Origin: Chitinophaga terrae (ex Kim and Jung 2007) | GTDB taxonomy: Bacteria > Bacteroidota > Bacteroidia > Chitinophagales > Chitinophagaceae | Length of the DNA stretch: 64,000 nt | NCBI RefSeq assembly: GCF_900107795.1 | Contig: NZ_FNRL01000003.1 | Coordinates: 248,001-312,000 of the forward strand | Direction of reading: 5' to 3' | Shown here: piece after piece, positions 45,570-55,049 of the stretch | Numbering within the stretch: the stretch's first letter is position 1 | Layout: each line of letters starts with the position of its first letter | Notes under the pieces: generated by a model | Databases searched by the model: none | Told to the model about the DNA's origin: nothing | What the model saw: only the letters and a program-made list of their open reading frames with translations | Translations under genes and position numbers: made by a program

Positions 45570-46700
45570 TTATAATCCATCTAACGCCTGTTGGGCGGCA
45601 TTTTTCATGGAACCGTCCATCCTGATAACTTCCTTGAACATACGACGCGCCTTACCTGTCTGCCCCTTGTTGCGGTAACATACAGCAAGCTGGTAACGTG
45701 CCATCTCTTTGTATTTGCCTGAGGATACGGATTCCAGTCGCCTGTACCTGTCGATGGCTTCATTGTAGTTGCCTTGCTGCTGGAACACCATGGCTGCTTT
45801 ATAGAGATATTCATCACTATCAACAGCGGTTGGCTGTGCAGCTTCCTTTTTTGCAGGTTCGGGGTTATTTTCTTTTTCTTTTACTGCCGCGGTTTCCTGT
45901 TTAGGCGCTTGTTTAGGTTGCTCGTCGCTCTTGTCTTTTTCTTTAGGTTTTTCAGCTTCTTTTTCCTTTGCTTTCTCTGCTTCCCGGCGAATGGAGTCCT
46001 GTTGCTTTTGCAGCAACTGGGCACGTTTTACTTTAGCGAGGCTGTCGGCAGTTGCCTTTTTCTGAGCGGCCTTTAACGCCAATGCTTTTTTGATGGCAGC
46101 GGAATCTACGCTGGCAGGCGTCTTTGCAGTAGCTGCGGAAGCAACGGGGTCGTTAGGCAGGTTTACCGGGTTTGGCGTAGAGGCATGCGCGTTATTTACA
46201 GGCGCTACTACGGCTGCATTGGTGGCAGGCGCCGGGCCGTTATTTTCTGCAGCATTGCTGTCGGAAGCGGGGTTTACAGCCGCCACGTACCTTACTGGCG
46301 GGGGCTGGTTGCGGATATGCCCGCGCAACACGTACACGCTGCCTATTCCCAGTCCTATAAATGCAAATACCCAGAAATAAAAAAGCAGGTGTTCTTTTGT
46401 TTTCTCTTTCTTCGTGTATTGGGCAACTTTCTGAACGTGTGAAACGGGCTGTATGCTGTCTTTTACATACCGCTGCAGTTTGCTGGTGAGGTCCTGGTAT
46501 TGCTCCTGTTCTCCTTCTTTCTCCAATGCCTGCAACGCTCCGTAGCACAGGTCGCAATCGACCAGGTGCTGTTCTAACAGATGTTTTTCTACCTCCGTCA
46601 GCCTGCCGTCCATATACCGGGGCAACTGATCTTTATTGACACAACGGATAGCGGAAAAAATCTTGAGTATCTTTTCGTTATGTTGTTTGTTACTTAACAT
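45570..46700 (-). CDS. Zinc-finger anti-sigma-like protein with TPR tail
   Basis: A 376-residue protein. Near the N-terminus a ZAS-like motif stands at Cys20 with His45-x3-Cys49-x2-Cys52 (QHLVDCDLC). A membrane helix spans about 104-127 (LLFYFWVFAFIGLGIGSVYVL). Then come a Pro/Ala/Asn-rich linker, a highly charged Lys/Glu/Pro segment (about 235-285), and C-terminal TPR-type helices (YLYKAAMVFQQQGNYNEAIDRYRRLE, MARYQLAVCYRNKGQTGKARRMFKEVIR). The ATG overlaps the upstream sigma-like gene by 11 bp. It pairs with that protein. Confidence 0.82.
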   Translation of the reverse strand: MLSNKQHNEKILKIFSAIRCVNKDQLPRYMDGRLTEVEKHLLEQHLVDCDLCYGALQALEKEGEQEQYQDLTSKLQRYVKDSIQPVSHVQKVAQYTKKEKTKEHLLFYFWVFAFIGLGIGSVYVLRGHIRNQPPPVRYVAAVNPASDSNAAENNGPAPATNAAVVAPVNNAHASTPNPVNLPNDPVASAATAKTPASVDSAAIKKALALKAAQKKATADSLAKVKRAQLLQKQQDSIRREAEKAKEKEAEKPKEKDKSDEQPKQAPKQETAAVKEKENNPEPAKKEAAQPTAVDSDEYLYKAAMVFQQQGNYNEAIDRYRRLESVSSGKYKEMARYQLAVCYRNKGQTGKARRMFKEVIRMDGSMKNAAQQALDGL

Positions 46701-47265
46701 ATCCCTGGTTCATAAATAGCTTGGCTAGTTTTCCTTTGGTGCTTTTCAGCTGGGCCCTGATTTTATCGCGTGTCTGGCCGGTAATGGCTGAAAGCTCTGC
46801 AAAAGATTTATTGTCTATATAGAAATGCGTAATGAGCGTCTTTTCTTCCGGCTGAAGCCTGTCCATGGATTGTGCCAATCTGACTACCAGCTCATTCCTG
46901 TCGATAACATTATTGCTGGCCTTATCTACAAGGTTTTCGATATGCAGCAGATCTCTCACTTCGCGGGAGGGGTAGAAGGGGGTATTCTTTTCAGGTTTAC
47001 CCAGGTATCCTTTCTGGATGTGCAGGATCCACTCGCTGGCTTTGTAAATAGTTTGGGTTTTAAGGCTGGCGCTTAATCTCTGTGTCAGTGTAGGGAATAC
47101 AATATTGGGGTCCAGGGAACTGTCTTTGTGCAGGTAGGGTAATGTAACAGCAACCAATAAATGACTGTATCTCTCCATCAATACGCCTTCAGCCTCGCGG
47201 TCGTTCTGTTTCCTGGCGCGGGATATTAACTCCTTATCTGATAAATTGGTTAACTGTTGTTGCAT
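46690..47265 (-). CDS. Divergent sigma-factor-like protein
   Basis: A 191-residue protein. The C-terminal half is clearly a sigma region 4: LQPEEKTLITHFYIDNKSFAELSAITGQTRDKIRAQLKSTKGKLAKL. The N-terminal half aligns in length with ECF region 2 (LISRARKQNDREAEGVLMERYSHLLVAVTLPYLH), but the motif that contacts core polymerase and the -10 box (as in KNEEDARDAVQQIF of the downstream paralogue) is not recognisable. It overlaps the TPR anti-sigma gene by 11 bp. It may have lost core binding or may be a specialised factor. Confidence 0.75.
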   Translation of the reverse strand: MQQQLTNLSDKELISRARKQNDREAEGVLMERYSHLLVAVTLPYLHKDSSLDPNIVFPTLTQRLSASLKTQTIYKASEWILHIQKGYLGKPEKNTPFYPSREVRDLLHIENLVDKASNNVIDRNELVVRLAQSMDRLQPEEKTLITHFYIDNKSFAELSAITGQTRDKIRAQLKSTKGKLAKLFMNQGYVK

Positions 47266-47357
47266 ACACTTATTAATTTATATTTACGTACAAAAGCGGA
47301 AAAAGTTCATTTCTAGCATAGAATTATTGAATTATAAAAGGGTTTTATACAATTAAT

Positions 47358-48131
47358 ATGCCATACGCCATTGTAACCGTGCCGGTAGCGCCTATGCGGG
47401 CATCGGCCGCTCACCGGAGTGAAATGGTTTCCCAGTTGTTATGGGGCTCCTGCGTAGAAATACTCTCTACTACTGCCGATGGTTGGGCAGAAATAAGAAA
47501 CCAGTACGATAATTATACAGGATGGGCTTCTTTGTCGCATCTCGAAACTATAGATACCGCGTTATACGAGGCGCCCGCTTCTCATTTTACCCCTTCCTGG
47601 GCTAACCTGGTGAAGATGAACGGCATACCAATGCATGTACCCTACGGGTGCCCGGTAAAACAATATGCCGGTAAATCAGCGCAGTGGGGCGATATATCCG
47701 TAAGCTTCGAAGAACCGCTGTCTGGCATCCTGTCGCATCAGCCAGTGGATACAACAGCTTTAAAGGCCGCCGCATTTCAATTCCTGAACACTGCCTACCT
47801 CTGGGGAGGCGTCAGCGTGTTTGGGGTCGATTGTTCGGGGTTTACCCAGCATGTTTTCAGGTTGTTCGGGATACCCTTGTTGCGCGACGCCTATTTGCAG
47901 GCAACCCAAGGTCAGCTTGTTGATTTTCTTCAGCAGGCCAGGCTGGGCGACCTCGCGTTCTTCGACAATGATGAAGGCCGCATTACCCACGTGGGCATCT
48001 TGCTGAGCGAACAGGAGATCATCCATTCTGCCGGTAAAGTAAGGATAGACCCGATCGATAACCAGGGCATCACCAACAAAGACACGGGGCTCCGGACGCA
48101 CCGCCTGCGTATAATCAAACGCTTTTTCTGA
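47358..48131 (+). CDS. NlpC/P60 endopeptidase with SH3-type N-terminus (YkfC-like)
   Basis: A 257-residue protein without signal peptide. The N-terminal about 110 residues hold two SH3b-like domains (YAIVTVPVAPMRASAAHRSEMVSQLLWGS, WAEIRNQYDNYTGWASLSHL). The NlpC/P60 domain follows (about 130-257): YLWGGVSVFGVDCSGFTQHV with Cys159, His211 in ITHVGILL, and His223 in IIHSAGKVRID. This is the architecture of YkfC, a gamma-D-glutamyl-L-diamino acid endopeptidase that cuts muropeptides during wall recycling. The cytoplasmic location fits recycling. Confidence 0.88.
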   Translation: MPYAIVTVPVAPMRASAAHRSEMVSQLLWGSCVEILSTTADGWAEIRNQYDNYTGWASLSHLETIDTALYEAPASHFTPSWANLVKMNGIPMHVPYGCPVKQYAGKSAQWGDISVSFEEPLSGILSHQPVDTTALKAAAFQFLNTAYLWGGVSVFGVDCSGFTQHVFRLFGIPLLRDAYLQATQGQLVDFLQQARLGDLAFFDNDEGRITHVGILLSEQEIIHSAGKVRIDPIDNQGITNKDTGLRTHRLRIIKRFF

Positions 48132-48152
48132 TGCAGGCTTGTATCAGGCAAA

Positions 48153-48224
48153 AAAGAAGCATAAGGTTTTTGATGTTAGGGAGAAGATGATATCCCTGCC
48201 TGTCAAAATTCCTTATGCTTCTTT
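48153..48224. terminator. Long nested bidirectional terminator
   Basis: Perfect 14-bp arms aaagaagcataagg (48153-48166) and ccttatgcttcttt (48211-48224) enclose a 44-base loop with a smaller stem (aggga / tccct). It sits between the peptidase gene and the converging pyrophosphatase gene. Confidence 0.7.
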
Positions 48225-48247
48225 ATTTCATTGCCCTAAGGCGGGTA

Positions 48248-48787
48248 TTAGCTTTGTTTGAAGATCTTGCGGTAGTCGTCGAAGCTCTTCAGGATAATGT
48301 TTTCCGCTTTCTCCTTATTCTGGAATTCTTCTACTACTACTGTTTTCTTTTCCAGCTTCTTGTACTCTTCGAAGAAATGACGCATTTCATCGATGAAGTG
48401 AGGTGGAAGTTCGGAAATATCGTTAATATAGTTTACGCTCATGTCGTTAGCTGCAACAGCGATGATCTTATCATCTGCTTCGCCGCCATCAATCATTTGC
48501 ATTACGCCTATCACTTTTGCTTCGATGATGCACATAGGCACGCATTCTACCTGGGAAAGCACCAGGATATCCAGCGGGTCATGATCATCGCAGTAAGATT
48601 GCGGGATGAAACCGTAGTTGGCTGGGTAGTATACGGAAGAATATAATACACGGTCCAGTTTTAAAAGGCCGCTTTCTTTGTCTAATTCGTATTTGGCACG
48701 GCATCCCTTCGGAATCTCGATTATAGCATTAACAATATGTGGCCCTTCAGATCCAGGACTTACACTGTGCCAGGGATTTGTCATCAT
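48248..48787 (-). CDS. ppa: Inorganic pyrophosphatase (family I)
   Basis: A 179-residue soluble enzyme. The active-site metal ligands are in [13 protein letters not shown] (Asp68, Asp70, Asp73), with Glu/Lys/Tyr residues in [13 protein letters not shown] and [10 protein letters not shown], and [10 protein letters not shown] near 103-111. It hydrolyses pyrophosphate from biosynthetic reactions. Length is typical of bacterial family I. Two adjacent ATG codons (48787, 48784) could start it. It is monocistronic as far as seen. Confidence 0.96.
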   Translation of the reverse strand: MMTNPWHSVSPGSEGPHIVNAIIEIPKGCRAKYELDKESGLLKLDRVLYSSVYYPANYGFIPQSYCDDHDPLDILVLSQVECVPMCIIEAKVIGVMQMIDGGEADDKIIAVAANDMSVNYINDISELPPHFIDEMRHFFEEYKKLEKKTVVVEEFQNKEKAENIILKSFDDYRKIFKQS

Positions 48788-48997
48788 AATAAATCTACTT
48801 TACTTTGTATATAGTATATAATTATTCGTTCGCTATTATGCAGCAGAATAAGGTTACTGTTCTTTCTGAACTGAAAGAGATGATCGTTGTTCCTGTAAGA
48901 TAAAACCGGAAATCTACCCCATCCTTGCATAATGCGAGGGCAAAATTAAGGAACTGGAGGATAATTGCTAAAAAATTATCCAATCTTTCGGGAGAAA

Positions 48998-49483
48998 TCA
49001 GTTTACAGGTACGTTGGCGCCATTTGTTACAGTGGAATCTGCCTCCTGATCCAGCAATGTGGTATCAGTGGCAGCGCTGCCGGATTGAGGGGTGTAGTTA
49101 GGTATAATACTGTCGAATGTCAGTGATATTTTCCATTGCCCGTTCTCTTTCACCATCTGGAGTACTTCTTTCTGATGAGCAGAGGAGTTCAGGATCGTCA
49201 CAGCAGCTTTATCCCCGTTTTCTTCGATATTCACCACTTCAATCTTTGCGTTCTTGATCTTTTCTCTTTCCGCTCCGCTTCTGCGGCCATCGAAAATAGC
49301 ATAGATCTGTATTACCTGTTGGGACTCTTTAGTGGCGTATTCTCTGGCCTGGTCATAGTTCGAATCCTGAATCGCATGCATGAACGCAAGCGCTACCTCT
49401 TCGGGAGAAGCTCTTTTCTTACAACTACCCAATAGCATGGTTGTAATGAATGCCAGTGTCATGATTCGAAAGAAATTGGTCAT
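48998..49483 (-). CDS. DUF4878-type lipoprotein
   Basis: A 161-residue lipoprotein; lipobox LLGSC with Cys at about residue 21. The mature part (SPEEVALAFMHAIQDSNYDQAREYATKESQQVI, AAVTILNSSAHQKEVLQMVKENGQWKISL) has the cone-shaped NTF2-like DUF4878 fold, followed by a disordered Ser/Thr tail. Function unknown. It is in the same direction as phoH upstream but separated by a strong hairpin. Confidence 0.82.
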   Translation of the reverse strand: MTNFFRIMTLAFITTMLLGSCKKRASPEEVALAFMHAIQDSNYDQAREYATKESQQVIQIYAIFDGRRSGAEREKIKNAKIEVVNIEENGDKAAVTILNSSAHQKEVLQMVKENGQWKISLTFDSIIPNYTPQSGSAATDTTLLDQEADSTVTNGANVPVN

Positions 49484-49658
49484 GCGGTCGATAAATTATA
49501 GTATATCACAACAAAAATAGGGGTAAACTTCAATTCTGCAAAGTCTCGCCGTTGATTGAAACGTATATTCACAGGCTTTCGGACTGAATTTCCCAAAAAT
49601 GAACTTACGGCAATTGCCGTTAACAAAGCGTTAATATTTGTGTTAAGGCAGGTTAACC

Positions 49659-49690
49659 CGGCTATCCCCGATAGTACCGGGGATAGCCGG
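49659..49690. terminator. Terminator after phoH
   Basis: Perfect 12-bp stem ccggctatcccc / ggggatagccgg with an 8-base loop. No T-run follows on the minus strand within a few bases, so it may also be an mRNA-stabilising hairpin. Confidence 0.6.
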
Positions 49691-49699
49691 ATAAAGATC

Positions 49700-50656
49700 C
49701 TAACTGTTTTTATGTGCGTCGTACGCTTTGATAATTGCTTTAACCAACCGGTGTCTTACCACGTCTTCTTCATCCAGCTCTACATGCCCTATCCCTTCAA
49801 TATTGCGCAGGATGCGGGTTGCCCTTTCCAGACCGGATTGCTGGTTCTTTGGCAGGTCTATCTGGGTAAGGTCGCCTGTGATAATGGCTTGGGCCGAAGC
49901 GCCAATACGGGTCAGAAACATTTTGATCTGCAGGTCTGTAGCATTTTGAGCCTCATCCAGGATAATAAAGGAATTATCGAGGGTACGGCCACGCATATAC
50001 GCCAGGGGAGCAATTTCTATAATCCTGTTGGCCATGTAATAGCTGAGCTTTTCTGCTGGGATCATATCATCCAGCGCATCATACAACGGGCGTAAATACG
50101 GATCGATCTTTTCCTTCAGATCACCGGGCAGGAAACCCAGGCTTTCACCTGCTTCAACCGCCGGCCGGGTTAAAATGATCTTTTTTACTGCTTTGTTCTT
50201 CAGCGCCCTTACTGCTAATGCAACAGCCGTATAGGTTTTACCGGTACCGGCAGGTCCAATCGCAAATATGATATCGTTCTTTTCTGCCAATGCAACCATC
50301 TTTTTCTGGTTGCTGGTACGGGCTCGAACGGTACGGCCATTCGGACCAAAAACCAATACATCGTTGGGATTGCGCTCACTGAAATTATCTATCCTCGTTC
50401 CTTCCTCGTCTCCCAGGATCTGCTCGAAATAGTTTTCCGTCAGGTTGCCATTCCGTTCCAGATACTTCACTATCTGTTTGATCTTTTCCTCTGCTGTTGC
50501 TACTTCCTCAGGCGACCCGCTCAGTTTCAGCTGGGTACCCCTCGACAGGATCTTCAACAATGGGAATTTTTTCTTCAACAGATCGAGTTTTCCATTGTTA
50601 ACACCGAAAAACTCTATGGGATTAATGCTGTCTAAATTGATAATGGATTCAGTCAA
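49700..50656 (-). CDS. phoH: PhoH-family ATPase
   Basis: A 318-residue P-loop protein. An N-terminal KH-like segment (LKLSGSPEEVATAEEKIKQI) precedes the PhoH core: Walker A GPAGTGKT (134-141), LTRPAVEAGESLGFLPGDLKEKIDPYLRPLYDAL, Walker B FIILDEAQN and GDLTQIDLPK. This is the YbeZ/PhoH type linked to RNA metabolism and ribosome maturation. The reaction has not been settled; ATPase/helicase roles have been proposed. Confidence 0.95.
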   Translation of the reverse strand: MTESIINLDSINPIEFFGVNNGKLDLLKKKFPLLKILSRGTQLKLSGSPEEVATAEEKIKQIVKYLERNGNLTENYFEQILGDEEGTRIDNFSERNPNDVLVFGPNGRTVRARTSNQKKMVALAEKNDIIFAIGPAGTGKTYTAVALAVRALKNKAVKKIILTRPAVEAGESLGFLPGDLKEKIDPYLRPLYDALDDMIPAEKLSYYMANRIIEIAPLAYMRGRTLDNSFIILDEAQNATDLQIKMFLTRIGASAQAIITGDLTQIDLPKNQQSGLERATRILRNIEGIGHVELDEEDVVRHRLVKAIIKAYDAHKNS

Positions 50657-51327
50657 TGATTCTATAGTTTAATTTTCCAGGAATATCGATGCCGATGTTA
50701 TCGATACCGAATTTATTTAAATAAAATGCAACCTGGACGACGTCGCTGTTAAGCTAATACTAAATTCTGTAGCCGTTCTGGTTGAAGGACTGTTTTTATC
50801 GCCGCTAAGCAGACTGCCATCTCCAATGGAACGCCAAGTACAGGGAGTGAGATATGAGCCAAAACAACTCCAGGTAAGGCTGCTGCCATGCCAGCTGCGG
50901 CAATAATTACGCCAATCCTTTTGCCTGTGCAGTGATACACAGCATTTCTTTTTTATCAGAATCAGGATATGACGCCGCTGCAATCATGTTTTTCCAGGGC
51001 CGGATTGCAGGCGCGCCAGGATCTGCCTTTACAGGTTGCCGCTTCCTGAACCCATGATAATCCAAATCTTCATCTGATAATATTTGATAAATATTAATAT
51101 AATAATACAACCCAAAGATATTGATCGTTTAACAATTTCAGAAAACTGAAAATCCACAACAAGTGGATAAGCCTGCGCCACATCGCCGCAATTCCCGGCA
51201 ACCGCCTGTTACGCTGAATTGCCGGTTACCGGACATTTTATTACTTTTATCGCAGATAATAATGCTTTTTCACTATATAATGCCTACTTTGGGATTGCTA
51301 GATGATAAAGAATAGATTTGCTATCAT
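50657..51327. other. 671-bp region without recognised gene; possible remnant
   Basis: No gene is supported. The best short ORF (minus, 50749-50940, 63 codons) is hydrophobic (VIIAAAGMAAALPGVVLAHISL), with an unrelated-frame ORF at 50907-51110 overlapping it, so a frameshifted remnant is possible. I cannot name the parent. An inverted repeat (ccggcaa / ttgccgg) stands near 51200-51227. The interval also must hold the promoters of the divergent phoH and kinase genes. Confidence 0.35.
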
Positions 51328-53976
51328 ATGAATGTAGTTATGCTGGAACAGCACTACCGGCACTTACAACATCTGGAAGCCGCTATTAATGCCTGTGCCT
51401 TTTCTGTTTCTATCGACACGCTCGGTATTATTACTGCGGTAAATTTGCAGGTGACAGCCGTATTGCAGACCTCGCCCGATCAGCTGATCGGACGGTCGTT
51501 CACCAGCGTGCTCCCTCCCGAAAACCCTCTTCAGTGGTTTGGGTGGCTCTCCAAAGCCCTGGAAGGAACTCCCGCCCGCGGTGAAATAGGCTTCAACCTG
51601 TCCTCTGATCAGCCCCTGTGGCTGGAAGCCGGTTGCAGCGCCATTACCAACGAAGCCGGCGAGATCATCGGCTGCCTCCTCATCGGCATGGATATCACTA
51701 CCCGCAAACTCGCCGCTATTAAACAGGAACTGAACGAGATCTATTACAGCCAGGTACTGGAAAACCTTCCCCTGGGCCTTCAACAGTTCGCCGCCAATGG
51801 CGACAGTATTGACATGAACAGCCGGCAGCGCGAGATCTGGGGGAGCGCACACCCATTCTTTACCAATCCCGGCTACAACTGGCTGCAAGACCCTTTCTAC
51901 CGCCTCAACGGCCTGGCATCCATATTCGAAGAAGCAAGGGACACCGGCAAAACCATCAAAAAAGAAATACTGCTCAGGTACAGGGAAAAACGTATCCGGA
52001 ACATCACCCGGCTATATCCCGTTTACTTCGAAGCTACCGTATTCCCGCTCACAGACAAGGCCAGGAATACCGCTAACATCTTCCTCATCCTGGACGATAT
52101 TACGGAAAAGAAACTCTCAGAACTCAGCCTGCAGAAAAGCGAACGGCTGCTCGACAATATCATCGAAAACCTGCCGATAGGCTACATCCAGTTCGATAAC
52201 TTCGGTTTCATCAGGCGGATCAATCAAACCCAGCGCATCTTCTTCAATTCTCCTAATCCCGCTATGCGGCAGCCTTTCAACGTTATGACCGATGAACTGG
52301 CCATCGCCTTCGAGCTGGATAAACTCTTCGTACAGGCCCTGGATCAGAACAAGACCCTGCGGGTGGAGAAGAAGATAGATTTTTCGCAGGATAGCCGCTG
52401 GACAACCGTTGCCAGGGAAGTATACCTGGATCTTACTGTTTTCCCGGTAGTAGAGCCGGTCGACAAAGAAATGATCGTAGTAGCGCTGATCAATGATATT
52501 ACCGATAAAAAGGCCCAGGAAGAAGAGAATAAAAAGAACCAGGTGTTCCTGCAGCAAACAGGGAATATAGGAAAGATAGGAGGATGGGAGCTGGAGATGA
52601 ACACCGGGGTTATGAGATGGACAGACGAATCTTATCTGATCCATGGCTGTCACCCGGCCATGGGAGAACTAACCCTTGAAAAAGCGCTGTCGTTCTACTC
52701 CGACGAGGCCAGGGACACCCTGCGGGCATTGCTGAGAGCCTGCCGGGATAGCGGTAAGGCGTTTGATGTACACCTCACCGTACTTGCCAACGGGCAGCAG
52801 AAGCGGGTGCGGTTCATAGGCCAGCCGGGATACGAGGATGGGCAACTGGTTAGGCTATACGGAGTAGTGCAGGATGTGACAGAACACTGGGAGATCAAAG
52901 ACGCGCTTACCCGGAATACAGAGCTGATGCGGCTTTTCTTTGATACCATCGATATGGGCTATGCGGCGATGGAGAAGAACGGGAATCTTAACTTCCTCAA
53001 CCGGAAAGCCGAAAAAATGATCGGCCACCCGGTAGCCATTGGCAGCAATATTTTCGAGGAATTTCCGCGTTTATCCGGCACCGTTTTTTACCCCCGTTTG
53101 CAGGAGTGTATTGAACACCAGACGTCTCAATCGTTCGGCATCTATTTCTCGGGCGCCGACAAATGGTACGATTTCCTGCTTACACCAATGCAGGATGGGG
53201 GAATTTCTGTTTTCATGCGTGATATTACCGATAGCCGCAAAATGCAGAAAGAACTCCGGAAGGCGAACGAGCAGCTATCTAACCTGAATAAAAACCTGGT
53301 CAACCAGAATAAACAACTGGAAGATTTTGCGCATATTACATCCCATAATCTTAGAGCGCCTATTGCCAATCTGAAAGCTTTAATGCTGATGCATAACGAG
53401 GCATCATCACAACAGGAGAGGGACCTGTATCTTGGAATGCTGCATGAAGTGATCAAAAAGATAGATGAAACCCTGAACGATCTTGTTGAAGTGGTACAGA
53501 TACGTAAAGATGTGAATGTGGAAAAAGAAAGACTGGTTTTTGCAGAAAGGTTGCAGAAGGTAATGGATATTTTGCTGGTAGATATTGAAACCAGCAATAT
53601 TAAGATCACCTATAACTTCGACGCTGCAACGACGCTGGAATATCCAAAGGTCTACCTCGACAGCATCCTGCAGAACTTTATTACAAACGCTATCAGGTAT
53701 CGTTCGCCGGAACGGGAACCTGCATTACACCTGGAAACCAGCAAAATGAATGATAATATCGTGTTAACTGTTCAGGATAATGGAGTGGGGATCGATATGG
53801 AACGGTTTGGGAATAAACTATTCGGCTTCCGTAAAACATTCCATAAAAACAAAGATGCCAAAGGTATCGGGCTGTTTATTACCAAGACCCAGGTAGAGGC
53901 AATGGGAGGCAATATCAGGGCTGAAAGCCGCCCTGGTGAAGGAACAAAATTTATAATTACTTTTAGAAATGAATAA
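51328..53976 (+). CDS. Multi-PAS sensor histidine kinase
   Basis: An 882-residue soluble kinase with no membrane segment. About five PAS-type units fill residues 15-650; clear starts are ACAFSVSIDTLGIITAVN, LENLPLGLQQFAANG, IENLPIGYIQFDNFGFIRRIN and FDTIDMGYAAMEKNGNLNFLN. After a coiled coil (660 region), the H-box is FAHITSHNLRAPIANL with His673. The ATPase has N-box LQNFITNAIRYRS, G1 DNGVGIDME and G2 AKGIGLFITKTQVEAMGG. It is cytoplasmic, so it should sense an internal or diffusible cue. A single-domain response regulator gene follows 9 bp downstream. Confidence 0.92.
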   Translation: MNVVMLEQHYRHLQHLEAAINACAFSVSIDTLGIITAVNLQVTAVLQTSPDQLIGRSFTSVLPPENPLQWFGWLSKALEGTPARGEIGFNLSSDQPLWLEAGCSAITNEAGEIIGCLLIGMDITTRKLAAIKQELNEIYYSQVLENLPLGLQQFAANGDSIDMNSRQREIWGSAHPFFTNPGYNWLQDPFYRLNGLASIFEEARDTGKTIKKEILLRYREKRIRNITRLYPVYFEATVFPLTDKARNTANIFLILDDITEKKLSELSLQKSERLLDNIIENLPIGYIQFDNFGFIRRINQTQRIFFNSPNPAMRQPFNVMTDELAIAFELDKLFVQALDQNKTLRVEKKIDFSQDSRWTTVAREVYLDLTVFPVVEPVDKEMIVVALINDITDKKAQEEENKKNQVFLQQTGNIGKIGGWELEMNTGVMRWTDESYLIHGCHPAMGELTLEKALSFYSDEARDTLRALLRACRDSGKAFDVHLTVLANGQQKRVRFIGQPGYEDGQLVRLYGVVQDVTEHWEIKDALTRNTELMRLFFDTIDMGYAAMEKNGNLNFLNRKAEKMIGHPVAIGSNIFEEFPRLSGTVFYPRLQECIEHQTSQSFGIYFSGADKWYDFLLTPMQDGGISVFMRDITDSRKMQKELRKANEQLSNLNKNLVNQNKQLEDFAHITSHNLRAPIANLKALMLMHNEASSQQERDLYLGMLHEVIKKIDETLNDLVEVVQIRKDVNVEKERLVFAERLQKVMDILLVDIETSNIKITYNFDAATTLEYPKVYLDSILQNFITNAIRYRSPEREPALHLETSKMNDNIVLTVQDNGVGIDMERFGNKLFGFRKTFHKNKDAKGIGLFITKTQVEAMGGNIRAESRPGEGTKFIITFRNE

Positions 53977-53985
53977 ACCCCTCTT

Positions 53986-54375
53986 ATGAAGTTGATCAAT
54001 ATGATTTTTATTGTAGATGATGACCCGATTCACCAGCAGATTGCCAAAATCATGATCGAACGCCAGGCTATCAGCACTGGTATCCGGGTATTTTCGGACG
54101 CCCAGGAGGTACTGGATTACCTCCGCGAAAATGCCGGGAACGATGCCGCGCTTCCTGACCTTATTTTGCTGGACTTAAATATGCCTGTGATGGATGGATG
54201 GGAATTCCTGGAAGAATACGCGGTATTCTGTAACGATCTTCCCAAACAGATACGGATCTTTGTACTGACCTCGTCGATCGATGAGAAAGACAGGGAAAGA
54301 GTAGCCGGTTATAAGTTTGTTACAGGCTATCTGACCAAGCCCCTGTCAAAAGAGATCATTGCCCACTTGTCTTAA
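53986..54375 (+). CDS. Single-domain response regulator (receiver only)
   Basis: A 129-residue CheY-like receiver. Acidic pocket D11-D13 (IVDDDP), phospho-acceptor Asp63 in LLDLNMPVMDG, Thr/Ser in LTSS and Lys118 in LTKPLS are all present. No output domain follows. It is paired with the kinase just upstream, which probably phosphorylates it. The 3' end overlaps the converging rpe gene by 20 bp. Confidence 0.92.
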   Translation: MKLINMIFIVDDDPIHQQIAKIMIERQAISTGIRVFSDAQEVLDYLRENAGNDAALPDLILLDLNMPVMDGWEFLEEYAVFCNDLPKQIRIFVLTSSIDEKDRERVAGYKFVTGYLTKPLSKEIIAHLS

Positions 54376-55027
54376 ATAAGTGAATGGTTTTCTCCGGGTC
54401 AGGAGACGCAAATATAGCACTGCCAGATACCAGTACATCAGCGCCTGTTGCCACTAATTGTCCCGCGTTCGAGAGTTCCACACCGCCATCTACCTGAATT
54501 AACGCCGATGATCCGGTTTCCGCGATCAGTTGTTTTACCTGCCTGATCTTATGATAGGTTTGTTCGATAAATGTTTGTCCCCCAAAGCCCGGATTCACGC
54601 TCATAACCAGTACCAGGTCAATGTCCCTGATGATGTTTTCCAGCGTCACAACGGGAGTATGCGGGTTAAGCGCTACGCCGGCCTTCATCCCCAGGCCCCT
54701 GATCTGTTGAATGTTCCTGTGAAGATGCACACAGGCTTCCATATGCACGGTTAAACTATTGGCTCCTGCCTTTTTGAATTCGGCAGCATACTTCTCCGGT
54801 TCTTCTATCATCAGGTGCACATCCAGCGGTTTTTTTGCCAGCTTGCTGATCTGTGCGATCACCGGCAGGCCATAGCTGATGTTAGGCACAAAGCGACCAT
54901 CCATCACATCTAAATGAAACCAGTCAGCTTCGCTGCGGTTGATCATCTCTACTTCTTTACCCAACTCTAAAAAATTAGCAGCCAGCAAAGACGGTGCTAC
55001 TAAAACAGGATCTTTTTCCAAATGCAC
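54356..55027 (-). CDS. rpe: Ribulose-phosphate 3-epimerase
   Basis: A 223-residue TIM-barrel enzyme of the pentose phosphate pathway, interconverting ribulose 5-phosphate and xylulose 5-phosphate. Motifs: VAPSLLAANF, WFHLDVMDGRFVPN (His38, Asp40), DVHLMIEEP (His71), MSVNPGFGGQ and the catalytic Asp in IQVDGGV. Length is typical. It is the last gene of the run beginning with thrA, 22 bp after the TPR lipoprotein gene. Confidence 0.97.
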   Translation of the reverse strand: MHLEKDPVLVAPSLLAANFLELGKEVEMINRSEADWFHLDVMDGRFVPNISYGLPVIAQISKLAKKPLDVHLMIEEPEKYAAEFKKAGANSLTVHMEACVHLHRNIQQIRGLGMKAGVALNPHTPVVTLENIIRDIDLVLVMSVNPGFGGQTFIEQTYHKIRQVKQLIAETGSSALIQVDGGVELSNAGQLVATGADVLVSGSAIFASPDPEKTIHLFKTSGQ

Positions 55028-55049
55028 AGTTTTTTTGTGTATTGTAAAT

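Noticed and set aside
50749..50940. 63-codon hydrophobic minus-strand ORF
   Set aside because: Suggestive of a membrane-protein fragment, but no family was recognised and overlapping ORFs in other frames are as long; kept only as part of the gene-free region.
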